Source of the DNA: Serripes groenlandicus
Lineage: Eukaryota; Mollusca; Bivalvia; Cardiida; Cardiidae
Direction of reading: 5' to 3'
Assembly (NCBI GenBank): GCA_031761405.1
Contig: JASEVX010000003.1
Location: 20,325,849 to 20,389,848 of the forward strand
DNA: 64,000 bases
In this document: in pieces, positions 1 to 10,017 of the stretch
Layout: every line of letters begins with the position of its first letter
Position numbering within the stretch: position 1 is the first letter of the stretch
Translations under genes and position numbers: made by a program
The notes under the pieces: generated by a model
Database searches by the model: none
What the model was told of the DNA's origin: nothing
The model's input: the letters and a program-made list of their open reading frames with translations, nothing else

Positions 1-765
1 GAGTGAGAACACGGGATATATCATATCTTTCTAAATATGCAAGACGTTTGACAGTCGGACGAGACCCATATTCCAGTATCGTTTTGCCTACAAAGACCGT
101 TTGTTTCTTCCGTCAATATCACCGGCTGTCCGTACAGGCGGTAAGTGTCGATTCAACGTCGAATAATTCTTGAAACATGTCATTTCTACAGGTTGCAAAG
201 ATAAAATGGACGAACATTGGAGCCCAATATACCACATTTGTAAACCATGTAATGCAAAACCAAGGTGTATTGTTAAACTAGAATCGTTCGTTGAAGACAT
301 ACAATATGTCATTGGAGAATTGTAAGTGGATAGAAACAAAACAAATGCTATTCATTTTCTGTTGAAAGAGTCTAGAACAAAATGGAAAATTTCTGAAAAA
401 TTGTGAAAGAAGTTCTGGTTAATGCAAACAAAGATTAATCAAACCCATATGTCTCGGCTGGTATGGTGCAACTAAGAGGTTATGGAAAGCATTCCAAATA
501 CAATGTCATATCGATGATAAGTTAAGTTACCGGAGCGAACGTATATAGGAAGAGTCATAAACACAAACGTCTCTCTTTTACTCGACACGCTATTTGGACA
601 AGCGAGGATAGACAATTACAAAGAAGCAGAGCTATAGTCAGAGGGTATACAGAAGTCAATGAGTCAGTAATTCATGATATACAGCGTGTTTTTAAATCAG
701 TCTTTGAGTTGTTCGGGTACTCGAAAGAGCCGCCAAAGAATATAACTAAGATTAACGAGGTATGA
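1..765 (+). pseudogene. Carbohydrate sulfotransferase relic (C-terminal half)
   Basis: Translated in pieces, the plus strand follows the order of the Sulfotransfer_2 family (Golgi enzymes that move sulfate from PAPS to sugar chains). A GRDPYS 3'-phosphate-binding motif (about 57-74) is followed, after a frame change, by FAYKDRLFLPS (83-115). Then come FLKHVIS and CKDKMDEHW (167-220), a CKPC pair, KLESFVEDIQYVIGEL (to about 318), WYGATKRLWKAFQIQ (about 455-505), and an open 70-codon end at 553-762 containing GYTEVNESVIHDIQRVFK and FELFGYSKEPPKN, with a stop at 763-765. Disruptions: a frameshift near 75-80, TAA at 164-166 where a Glu is expected, and a stop after GEL. A GTAAGT at 318 could be a splice donor, but the earlier breaks argue for a pseudogene. 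The N-terminal half lies outside the window. Family call by eye; the substrate cannot be told. Confidence 0.75.
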
Positions 766-2040
766 ATGTAATAAATTTAGCCTACAACTGAACATGAAAC
801 TATCATAATGGACAAACTTTTACAGTAAAGTATTATAACTTTAATTCCACTTACAACGAAACTACTACAGCAGACTACTTTTAAAACATTTATGCAAACA
901 CATGGAAAATATCTGTAAAATGAACGAACTATTATTGAATAAAGTTGAAAATAAAAAAAACAAAGTTAATATTTAAAACATATTTTTTATTTTTATGAGT
1001 TTTCATTCAACCCCTTTTAAGTCCTTATTCCTTTTCATAATGCTTAAAAATTTAAAACAAAGTGGTTTAAATTTGTTTAAGACAAAGGGCCTATTGTTTG
1101 CGTGAGCCTTCCAATGTTTCGTGAGCCGCTGTCCAGTAGCCATGTTTGATTAAGAAATATAACTGGGTAAAAAAACCATATTAAGTCCATACATATCAAT
1201 TTTAATCTAGAACTTGTATAGTATCATATTGTTTTGAAAAAGGTAGAACATATTGGAAACCTTTTATGACATTTAAAGATATGTTTGAAAAATAAATAAA
1301 TATTTATTCATATTTTAACATTTTTTAGCCATTTAGACAAGAAAATCTGAAAGTTTTGCCCAATGACATATACTTTTTTTTTAAATTTTGATAAATGATA
1401 GTTATTGCAATAACCTGAAGAAGTTTCAGAAAAAGTTAAATATTATAAATGTGTTTTTCCCTTATTTCAAATTTTTCTATTCTTACACCTGACAAATATG
1501 GGTTCTCATTAGGGAAAAAGTGTCTATTTTTTAGGTTTAATTAAAACGTATCACATGAACTTCCAAAGATATGGATAACATAACTTCAGAATGAGATTTA
1601 AACCACAAGAAGACAAACAATTAGCATATTATCTTTCAAATATTGACAATTTGCGTGAAAACTTGTTTTTTTTCATGTGCTGAAATAGCAAAAGAATGCA
1701 TATCATAAGGCTTTCATAAATTGATCTAGCAGAAATTAAAGCCCACTACCCTACCTTTTTTGTGTGTTCTTTTTATTTAACATACATCAAACTTTCAAAA
1801 AAACAATGTTACAACAAAGTTAAGTATTATGAAAAATCCACTTTTCAGTTCAATACATCCTTAAAGTACATTTCATTAATATAGACAGACTCGTCAAATA
1901 TTATCGATTTAACAATAATCTTTTGGTGAATTCAAACATCTAAAATATTTCTGGAAAACCCCACATGCCATCTGACAATTCAAAATGGCGGTAATACTTC
2001 AACTATCGATAATAACTCCTGACTCGCCAACAATAAAATC
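766..2040. other. AT-rich stretch, nothing recognised
   Basis: No coding similarity, RNA gene or clean terminal repeat was seen. Around 860-925 there is a weak echo ('gcagactacttttaaaaca') of the MITE family described at 17219-17434. The rest is poly-A/T-rich sequence typical of intergenic DNA or decayed repeats. Confidence 0.5.
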
Positions 2041-3000
2041 TACGGAATACAATGCGGGCCACAACGACGTTTATTTCTTACAATATGGGGATACATATAT
2101 ACCAGTATAGAGCCAGAGTTGGAATGGTCTCGAGGGGAAAGAAAAGTAGAAATGCTGGGTCAGTTCCAGAGAAGGTCTACTCTCAACAAACAAGTAGTAG
2201 CAGTGATATACATTGGCGGAGGCTTGCTACATGTTTAGTTTTGATCTTCGTTCTGGCCTCATATAACCTGTTAATCCATTCATCTAGGGACGTGGAAATC
2301 GATGAATCAACCTACAGTCCAAGTCATTGCACCAGCACTTTTATCCATGTCGTAAGCATTTTCGGTCGGACCCATTCAGAACATTATATTATACTGTCCG
2401 TATAATCAGCTTCGGTTGTTAATGTCATTGGATGTTGACTTAAACACAGGACCTCTACACAAAGACAGTGAAACGAGAATACTAGAAGCAATAAAGAACA
2501 GTGAAATAAGAATCCTTTCCCAGCTTAAGCATGTGCAGGACGATATCGCATACCTCAAGGAGGAAATGACTTCTGTAGGACTGTGTTCAAGTCATGGCGG
2601 AAGTAAATACAGTGAATAACAAACAAAAGATCATCGAATGTGAACTAAACTCTATGAAACAGGAAATGTCATTGTTGGCTGATGATCGCGAAAACTTTCA
2701 ACTCGAAGTAGAACACATGAACAATTTATTGGAAGGAGAGGCATAGATCGTTGATAAATTACAAAATCAAGTAGACGAAATTGAGAGACAAAATAAAAGA
2801 AGTTACATGCTAATATTAATGCTTATCGACTCGGAAAATCCTGCAAAATTAAAGGATCAGATTATATCGGAAGTATTGTCTGTGGCTTGTCCGGATGAAA
2901 TTGGGACGAAACCGCGAATACTAACCGCACTTCAAGTAAAGACAATTTGTCCGATAGCGTATACCATTTACAATCTTCGGTAGACCCATACGATATATCT
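2041..3000 (+). pseudogene. LINE ORF1 relic with decayed 2A-like start
   Basis: Three stacked open pieces resemble a LINE ORF1, the RNA-binding chaperone of non-LTR retrotransposons. At 2410-2460 a short hydrophobic run ends in DVDLNTGP, a decayed form of the DVExNPGP 2A motif found at the start of ORF1 in several invertebrate LINEs. It is followed in frame by a charged, helix-forming stretch to 2619 (SETRILEAIKNSEIRILSQL). A second coiled-coil-like frame runs from 2594 to 2746. After a TAG it continues as LQNQVDEIERQNKRS (about 2759-2805), which matches the usual link from coiled coil to RRM in ORF1. Frameshifts and stops make it non-functional. No matching ORF2 follows, so the copy is truncated. 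The frame at 2052-2405 is not recognised. Confidence 0.6.
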
Positions 3001-3467
3001 ACGGAAGCTGAAATTAGCTTTGTGACTGTACAGGCAACTCTGAAAATGCTGTTGCATAACAACCAAAAGACAGTCATGGTAATACGAAAAAAAAACATGA
3101 ATGGGTTTTTTCGCTTATAGTTAACAGGTGTGAGATATTTTTTTATTTTTTTTATTTTTTTCAATAACCCATGAAGCTTTCTGAAATGAAACTGGAAAAA
3201 TCCATGGGGGCCGCCATTTTGGGTATGTATAAAATGAGACGAGAAACACGGATTGAAAAAAAAATTATTGTCGTCTTTTTAATAAAATTTTTTAAATCGA
3301 TATTTTGGGTATGTATAAAATGACACGAAAAACACGGATTTTTAAAATCATTGTCTTTTTTTTTTTTTTTTTTTTTTTTAAATCGATATTTATGATCATT
3401 AAAGTGCTGTGTTTTGTGGAATTAACATTTGTACGAAAAGTTAAAAATAAATGGAATAAATAGAGTT

Positions 3468-3612
3468 TAATTAACATTGTTTTCATGATACAGGATTTAA
3501 ATCCCAAGTTGAAGAGATTCTTGCGATATAAAAACGAGTGCACCATAGCGCACGAGTTTTTATATGCAAGAATCTCTTTCACGAGGGATTTAATTCCCAA
3601 ATCATGAAAACA
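3468..3612. repeat. Long imperfect inverted repeat
   Basis: The left arm (3468-3537) and right arm (3543-3612) are reverse complements with several mismatches around the centre 'accatagcgc'. The shape suggests a non-autonomous foldback element able to form a hairpin. Confidence 0.75.
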
Positions 3613-3745
3613 ATGTTTATTAAACTATATATTATATTCTCGGCGATAATTTTCGTTTTTAAACGACAATACCCCTGTGCAGCTCATTTATTTTTAGCTC
3701 AGAAGTGGAGAGAGATCTGAATGACGTAATCTGCCAGTTTTGCAG

Positions 3746-3784
3746 TGACGTCACTATATATATATATATATATACGTGACGTCA
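3746..3784. promoter_or_regulatory. Two CRE-like palindromes flanking an AT microsatellite
   Basis: Perfect TGACGTCA at 3746-3753 and 3777-3784 bracket a run of TA repeats. TGACGTCA is the consensus cAMP response element. Whether it acts here is unknown; it may simply belong to the repeat. Another copy lies at 4167-4174. Confidence 0.35.
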
Positions 3785-4010
3785 CCGACAATGTGTACAT
3801 TGATTGAAATAAACTTGTGTCATGTCGATTCAAGCTCTTATTTGCGGATTTAAAAGTGCAATTGTGGATTATTTAACGGTTCATCATGAAAATAAAGTGT
3901 TAAGCAGTGAAAACGGAGCTTAAAAGTGTTTAAAAGAGATTTTAAAAAAGTAGTTCCGAAAATCCGGCTAGTGAGCTATATCGCACACTAGGCGATATTG
4001 CTCAGTAGAC

Positions 4011-4984
4011 AAAAAGCATGTAAATAGGTTTTCTCAAGTTGGGAAATCTCTATAGTTTATCATTCAGTATGTAATATATATGTTTCCCCGTTCGTCAAAA
4101 AAACGACAGCATTAGCCTTCTACGCCCGAACCTAAATGTTGACTGTATCGTAGCCAAAGAAGGACGTGACGTCATTTCCGTAACACTTCATCTTGGCGTA
4201 ACGTCAATGGAGCGATGTCGTTTCCCGCAAAAAAGTGGTATCAACATAAAATACCCCAAATTCCTATACATGAGCTATTTATCAAACAATTTGGCAAAAG
4301 GATAATTTTCTCATAAGGAGCAATTGTTCTTTTAGCGACAATCTTTCCCTAAATCGTCTGTTGCAAAGGCCTCAGAAACCGTCTCTAATAGGAACAGGGT
4401 TTAGCAGAAATGTGACCCCTTACATCATTTGTTTCAGTCATATTGACTGGTTGAAAAAGGTAGTCGCCAGGTGGCATCAGCAAAGGGCTGATCTTTTTGC
4501 TTCTTTACCATAATGCAGGTGATCGATTAAGGATCATCCTGGTCATCATGTTTTAACCTCGTTCATTATAAATGTATTCCTTGATTTTCTGAAAGTCTTT
4601 ACTTTATTATTTTCTGTTCGTAATAATAGACGACAGCAATACGAATTCCAAATATGTTTTGATAATGCACGAAACATGACATTAACATTATTATTGTCTA
4701 GTCAATTACTTATAAATCATTTTCTATGGCCAAAGTATGCTCTTTAATTTTTGTTTATAATTATCTTGCGTTTTTTCGTAAATAGGTAGCACCTATAGAT
4801 ATATTATAAACATAAATAAATGACATAGTCAATTAATTGATTAATATACTACTATAATGTGCAAGAAATTTTACAAACTTTCCAACTTAGCTCAACAAGG
4901 TTGGTTTGATATATCGTGTCGACAGCTGAAGCATGAAGTTCTTAGGCTTGACAGACTATAGGACGATCTTTTATTTGTAACAAT
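4011..4984. other. Non-coding; possible 3' end of a dispersed repeat near 4440-4560
   Basis: No gene seen. At about 4435-4555 'gactggttgaaaaaggt' and 'gcaggtgatcgattaaggatcatc' resemble the 3' terminus of the dispersed repeat at 34430-37035 ('caggtgatcgatttagggccatc'). Confidence 0.4.
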
Positions 4985-5090
4985 ACTACGATAAATGTCG
5001 TTAAACTTGTTGTAATATTATGTTTTGTTGTAATGTGCCGGTGGCCTCTAATCATATAAAACTTTGTATCTTGTATCGATCTATACCCGG
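4985..5090 (+). mobile_element. 5'-truncated LINE 3' tail
   Basis: The segment contains 'gccggtggcctc' (5037-5048), followed by an AT-rich stretch and a 'tttgtatcttgtatc' tail. It matches the 3' ends of LINE A (16971-17016) and LINE B (15128-15176), which share the 'ggccggtggcc' hairpin and a short tandem tail. Only the 3' UTR remains, as expected for aborted target-primed reverse transcription. Confidence 0.6.
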
Positions 5091-5680
5091 TTTTAAAATT
5101 TAGTTTCCACACTTATACTTGACAAAGCCTATTACATTTGACAATACCTAAATCATAATCTGCTTGCAACCGGTATTACGTACTTGACCGTTGGGTGAAT
5201 GTATTATGGTTTACATAGTTTTCCACCGTTAATCAATTATAAACCAGACGGTTGTCGACATACATGCGTTCCAGAGTCAACACACGACACAATTAATAAA
5301 CAGTTTTTCGGAGTTACTACGTTCTTAATAACACGGATGGCTACGCCGAACAAATAGTTCTAACCGGAATAATGTTCACGCCAAACAGATGATGTGATAA
5401 AAGCACTGAATATACTGGTGGGTTAAAGCTATAAAATATGACTTCGATTGTATCAATACGGTGTCTTTTGACCTTGTTTTTAATCTCAGGGGATCCACAC
5501 AAACACTCTGACTAAAGTTCATGACGATTGGGTATTATATGCGACTCCTGACCGTTAACAAAATGTTTATTTGATTTGTTCCATTGACTTCTTGTGTACA
5601 TACACATGCAACCGCCTATCTGACCTTAATTTACGAATACCAACACAAGCCTCCCATCAGTACTTTCAGTCCTTTAATTA
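5091..5680. other. No recognised feature
   Basis: AT-rich sequence without coding similarity. It may include diverged flank of the Gypsy element to the right. Confidence 0.4.
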
Positions 5681-6235
5681 TTATTGTTGATAAGATCCGT
5701 TCGAACTTAGGTGATATGCAGGAAACAGTTGGCAGAATGTTACACAGGCTTTCACTGTTGTCGTAGATTTCATAGGAATGACCTCTAGCCATTTGGTTAA
5801 TGATTCAACCACCACTTTATCGAGGGCTTGGTGTGAAACGGTTGTAACTAAAATTGGTATTTTTTTACCCAGGTTAATCACCTCGTCATAAAGTCCTTAT
5901 AAGCGTTAAATAATTTTTCTTCGTAAACAATGCAAATTTAGGTTGTTTACAAAGGGGTCAAAATTGCCGCTAATCCTGGGTTTTCAAAATAGGTTTTTAG
6001 TTATGTACAACTGTTTCACGCCAATCCCTCGATTTAATTGTTCTGTTTGAAATCAGCAACATTAATAGCAAGTCGCTGCCATGGTCTCGTTGACCATTCC
6101 CGGGGATATAACGGAGCTGAAGGCAGAGAACTCTGCTCCGACATTCGTGCTTCACAAAATTTCACCATACGTTCGATAAAGCTGTCAAGCAGCATATCCC
6201 GATATGCTCTCTATGAAGAGTACTTCCGATAGAGT
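5681..6235 (-). pseudogene. Ty3/Gypsy-type integrase relic
   Basis: Reading the minus strand from 6235 down, there is a zinc-binding-like stretch (DSFIERMVKFCEARM). It is followed by PLYPREWSTRPWQRL (about 6115-6065), the conserved tryptophan-rich junction before the integrase catalytic core in Ty3/Gypsy (Metaviridae-like) pol. Further down, at about 5800-5740, lies KWLEVIPMKSTTTVKA, the core segment after the first catalytic Asp. The part between (about 5880-6030) is scrambled, and the expected Asn-Gly-Pro motif is changed to SSNGS. Stops and frameshifts make it dead. No LTRs or reverse transcriptase were found around it, so this is an isolated fragment. Confidence 0.65.
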
Positions 6236-6624
6236 AGATTGTACTTATACGCCGATGATTTAACTTCCCAACTCTTCAATCGCACCACTGTCATTGATGG
6301 TATTCCTTTCTTTGTTCATATAACATGTAATCATTAAAAGAATTGAATACAGTTGAAAATAGTTTGCATAAGAGACATTCCTCTTATGAGCAATTTCGCA
6401 TTTATCCTCGAACGTGATAAATTATAAGATATTAGACGGAGCATGTACCAACCCAAGTCATGATGGTTTCTACGTATTTTATTTTAACAGGCAGTAGTTT
6501 CGCTATGAACTGCAATCAACGTAGTGTACTCTTTATGGAAGATCTTTGCAGAGGTAATGTTTTTATTTAAGTGATGTTGATCATAAGGGTAAAGTCAATT
6601 GACAAACAGCCTTAGGGATATTGC
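6236..6624. other. No recognised feature
   Basis: No coding similarity was seen. It may carry unrecognised upstream remains of the Gypsy element. Confidence 0.4.
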
Positions 6625-6735
6625 GACCAATGGAGATCCGTATCAGTCTGTGTGTTTGCGCAGTCTGATCAGGACCTTCACAGTTTGCTTTATATATCGT
6701 CGGGTAAGCATTCTAGAAGCTTCTGACAAATGTTC
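6625..6735. repeat. Palindromic dispersed repeat ('agtctgatcagg' family)
   Basis: 'gcgaccaatggagatccgtatcag' faces 'gcagtctgatcaggaccttcac' as an imperfect palindrome. Related copies lie at 17905-18345, 24305-24375, 31425-31530 and 32225-32275. Non-coding MITE-like family. Confidence 0.55.
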
Positions 6736-6845
6736 CTGACAAAATAAACCGGGCTGTACGACTATACAATATTAACGTAATCGACATCAATTGTGAAACC
6801 TCCGAATGTCGGTTTGTGTAGGGCATGGATCATATATAGATTGTT

Positions 6846-7112
6846 TGCCTCGGTAGTGTATTGATAGAGCTTCCGCCTCAATACAGGAGGTCGCGGGTTC
6901 AATCCCCGGCCGGGTCATACAAACTAATTTTAATATGGTAGTAGTGACTGCCCTTCTTGGCGCTCAGTGTTGCGTGTTAGCATGACGACTGACTGACTGG
7001 CTGGTGTCAGGATGATTGGACTAGTAGTACTTACTGGTAACTTACCCAGGAAACGCCGTGATATAACTGAGCAAATGTTAAAAACGGCGTAAAACACTAA
7101 ACAAACATCATA
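6846..7112 (+). mobile_element. tRNA-derived SINE, copy 1
   Basis: The head (6846-6920) has tRNA-like polymerase III promoter boxes, with a clear B box GGTTCAATCCC at 6896-6906. The body follows ('gactggctggtgtcagg', 'cttacccaggaaacgccgtg'), and the copy ends in 'gttaaaaacggcgtaaaacac' plus 'aaacaaacatcatac'. The lack of acceptor-stem pairing and the long body show a SINE rather than a tRNA gene. It is the best preserved of about six copies here. Confidence 0.8.
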
Positions 7113-7612
7113 CATAGATAAGGCTTATTTGACAAGTTGGACCCTCTTGTCTATAAGTTTACAGTTGTTCATCTTCAAAATTATTATTTGATTTCATGCG
7201 TGCTACAAGAAAGAGAACCCACACTAGACTATCTTTACTGTAGCACGACTTATCTCTCTTGTCACGAGTTTTATGCATCTTTTCTTTATTTGCTTTGTTT
7301 GTGTGATTAGCATTCCTACTGACGTAAATGATATGAACTCAAAAATGCCTTCGTAAATCGATTTGTAGATTTGTTAAGAAAAAATCTTCGCCAGATGTTA
7401 GTTTCAATGTTTCTGAGCATCTATTAAAACATGAAGAAACCATTTTCTCATGCTGTAATAAGTCTCTAAAGCTTTTGTCAAACCTTTGTCAAACTTTCCT
7501 ATGAAATGCCAATTATTCCGACTACATTGTTCAATGAGTATCTGACATCTGCTTAAATGCATCTGAAGATAACTGATATGCTTCCAGGCGTGGCTGATGT
7601 GTATTAGTAGTA
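7113..7612. other. No recognised feature
   Basis: AT-rich sequence between two SINE copies. The small minus-strand open frame at 7404-7640 has no recognised similarity. Confidence 0.4.
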
Positions 7613-7862
7613 CCGCCCCTGTGGTGTAGTGATAGATCATCCACCCGTGATGTGGGAGGTCACGGGTTCGATCTCCGTGCGGATAATACCAAATACCTAA
7701 AAAAGGTAGTAATATATTCCACTACTTGACATGCATAGTTGTTAGGTTAGAATTACGATTGACTTGCGTATTTCAGGATAAATGGACCATAAGTATTGTT
7801 AACTTACCCAGGAAAATTCTTGATTTAATCTAAAAATTGTTTAAAGCAGCGCAAATCACCAT
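7613..7862 (+). mobile_element. tRNA-derived SINE, copy 2
   Basis: The head includes 'tagtgatagatcatccacc' and a B box 'gggttcgatct' near 7664. A diverged body follows with 'cttacccaggaaaa' and a degraded 'agcagcgcaaatcacc' tail. Same family as 6846-7112, older. Confidence 0.7.
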
Positions 7863-9239
7863 ACAAATTAAAACGTTTATACTATATATAACCCGTAGCT
7901 TTGGCAAAGTTAGAATAGCCTTGTTCCTGACAAAGTAACAACACTTTCGGCTTGCAAGGTACATACACAAAACACCAAGACTTTTTTGTATGAGTGACTT
8001 GTTTATTAAATACATTATTAATCTAACAATTATTATTTTATATTTTACACCAGACCATTTGCCTATATGTCACTCAAATATATATAAACTATATCATACA
8101 AATACACATGATATATATACACATTATTGTAATCGGACGTGCAATCAGTCGTATAAATCGGTAGAAAATTATAGAAACCAGCACTATAAACCCTTCAATC
8201 ATTATACGTTATTAACCCTTTACTGTGATCTCATATTTCAGAGACATATGTCTCATCATATTTGGAACGAGTTCTTTGGATAACGTTGCCGCACTAGTGC
8301 CGATGAACGAGGTCTAACGATGATTTTACAGTATAGGGTTAAGAAACTTTTGATTGCATACTTTCATATTGTAAATGTATCTATTATATTGTTTTTCGAC
8401 ATTGACAGGTTTTTCAGTTTCTATTCAAAAACCTTCAATTTGCAAAGTAATATGAATATCATGAATATTAATGAGCCCTTGCTCGAAATCTCATGCATAT
8501 TAATGAGCATATGCATACTTATTCGCGGCGTTCGTTTCGTAAAGCAATCTGTTTCATCAAGAACATATTTATAATAATTCTTTGTTTACATAGGCAAACT
8601 ATAATTGCAGCTTTTGCTGTATAATGGTAGTATTCCTGTGTTCCCCAAAAGTCATTGATAACCAGTCATGAAAAAAGTGTCAAAAATGATAATAGTTATC
8701 CGAGACATAAAGTTGGTAAGACAAGTTTGCAACCTAATTGATAACATTTTCTGTACAAATTTCTAAGATTATTTGATATATATTTACAAGAATAGACTGC
8801 AAGCCCATTTAAATATATAAAGGAAGAAGAAAGAATGTATGTTTGTTTATATGGAAACAATAAGACCGTCCGGAGCTGGGTTTTTTTATGCGGAAGCATC
8901 GCTCGCAACTTTCAACGGTCATAATTAAATCATGACCTTATTTTTCAAAGCAAAGTGAAAAAGACGATAGTAAAGTATGTAATAAAAACAAATATTTATC
9001 AAAAAGTTCTGAGAAAATCATATAAACAAACATTGAAAAGACTGAAATATATACACATATAGATATACATAGATATATACATTTACACATGCACACATTC
9101 ACACTTACACATACATACAAACCAATACATTCATACACATAAATACACGCAAATGTAGCATATAATTTCGTACTTTCGTCTATAATGAGTACATACGCAC
9201 ATTTTTTGTTTGGTGGAATCAATGAATCTTGACATTCAG
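7863..9239. other. AT-rich stretch with paired 17-bp motif and CA/TA-rich tract
   Basis: No gene recognised; short open frames on both strands look incidental. 'catgaatattaatgagc' (8460-8476) and 'catgcatattaatgagc' (8492-8508) form a 16/17 match 32 bp apart. A degenerate TA/CA-rich simple tract lies at about 9045-9155. Confidence 0.5.
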
Positions 9240-9325
9240 CTTGAAGAACATGTTGCTGAACCGGGTTCGAACACACTACCGGATCGGTGGTCCTCGTTGA
9301 TAGCGACTGAGCTATCACCGCTTAG
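9240..9325 (-). mobile_element. tRNA-like SINE head of a second type
   Basis: On the minus strand 'gatagctcagtcgc' (A-box-like) precedes 'gtgttcgaacccgg' (B-box-like) at tRNA-like spacing. The putative acceptor ends do not pair, so this looks like a tRNA-derived repeat rather than a functional tRNA. Its flanks do not match the body of the SINE at 6846. Confidence 0.5.
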
Positions 9326-10017
9326 CAAACTTTTAACGGAGACAGGGTAAATAAGCTTACATATATAATAAATATGCTACTTACTTTGTGTATACTTTTT
9401 TTTTTAAATCAAGAGGTCACTGGTTTTAAGAGTAAGTAGTTTAACAGGATATCTTGACTTCATATATATATTTATTTATTTATTTATAATTTAAATCGAA
9501 GAAATATACTTGAACAAGAACAAAAGATATAAAAAAAGATAAAAAAAAGACACTACATTGATTGTAAACGTGCCAATCGGTTTCGCTATTTTTCATTTTA
9601 CAAGTATCGTATAAATATTGTTGTGTAGTTTGTATACAGCTTTGAAATGTCTTTCAATGTTACAAAAGTGATTCTATCTTGGATAATTTAGATGCATAGC
9701 TGTTTAATCAAATATGCGATCTCCAGTAAAGTTGTGGATGCATGAAGTTGGTGGGGTTGTATTGCTGCCATGCCATTATTATATCAATCCATTTTATGTT
9801 GTATGTTGTACTGACTGTGAGCAAAAACTGGTGCTAAAACTCGTGCAAAAACTTGTGCGACATGGTGCATACGTAGCGTAAATACAACTATTTAAGACTG
9901 TAAAGACTAAATTTAGACAATCACGGGTATTATTTACTACGGACTCTACATTTACTTGATCAGTTGTATCTAACAGAAAATGGGCATTAGTACAGATCAG
10001 TGGTGAACCAGAATTAG
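9326..10017. other. AT-rich; may include the LINE A 5' UTR
   Basis: 'tttatttatttatttat' simple sequence near 9468 and an A-rich patch at 9520-9550. The 5' boundary of LINE A could not be found and may lie between 9750 and 10018. Confidence 0.4.

Larger units (their letters stand above)
3180..4010. repeat. Foldback/MITE-like cluster with long imperfect palindrome
   Basis: A unit beginning 'ttttgggtatgtataaaatg' occurs twice in tandem (about 3211 and 3302), each followed by poly-T and 'aaatcgatat'. It is followed by an imperfect inverted repeat at 3468-3612 with arms of about 70 bp around a 10-bp centre. The arms read 'attgttttcatgat' outward and 'agagattcttgc' inward. Beyond it lies an (AT)n tract flanked by two TGACGTCA palindromes. 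No coding content; the short open frames here are incidental. Confidence 0.65.

Noticed and set aside
318..323. GTAAGT as a true splice donor making the sulfotransferase a live gene
   Set aside because: The frameshift near 75-80 and TAA at 164 lie upstream in what should be continuous coding sequence, so a live product is unlikely.
2052..2405. Separate gene with a membrane segment (CLVLIFVLASYNLLI)
   Set aside because: It lies just before the ORF1 relic and has no recognised domain; probably the element's 5' region read by chance.
6846..6920. Functional tRNA gene
   Set aside because: B box present, but there is no acceptor-stem pairing and a SINE body follows; several diverged copies exist. 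The same applies at 7613, 9240, 34015 and 39660.
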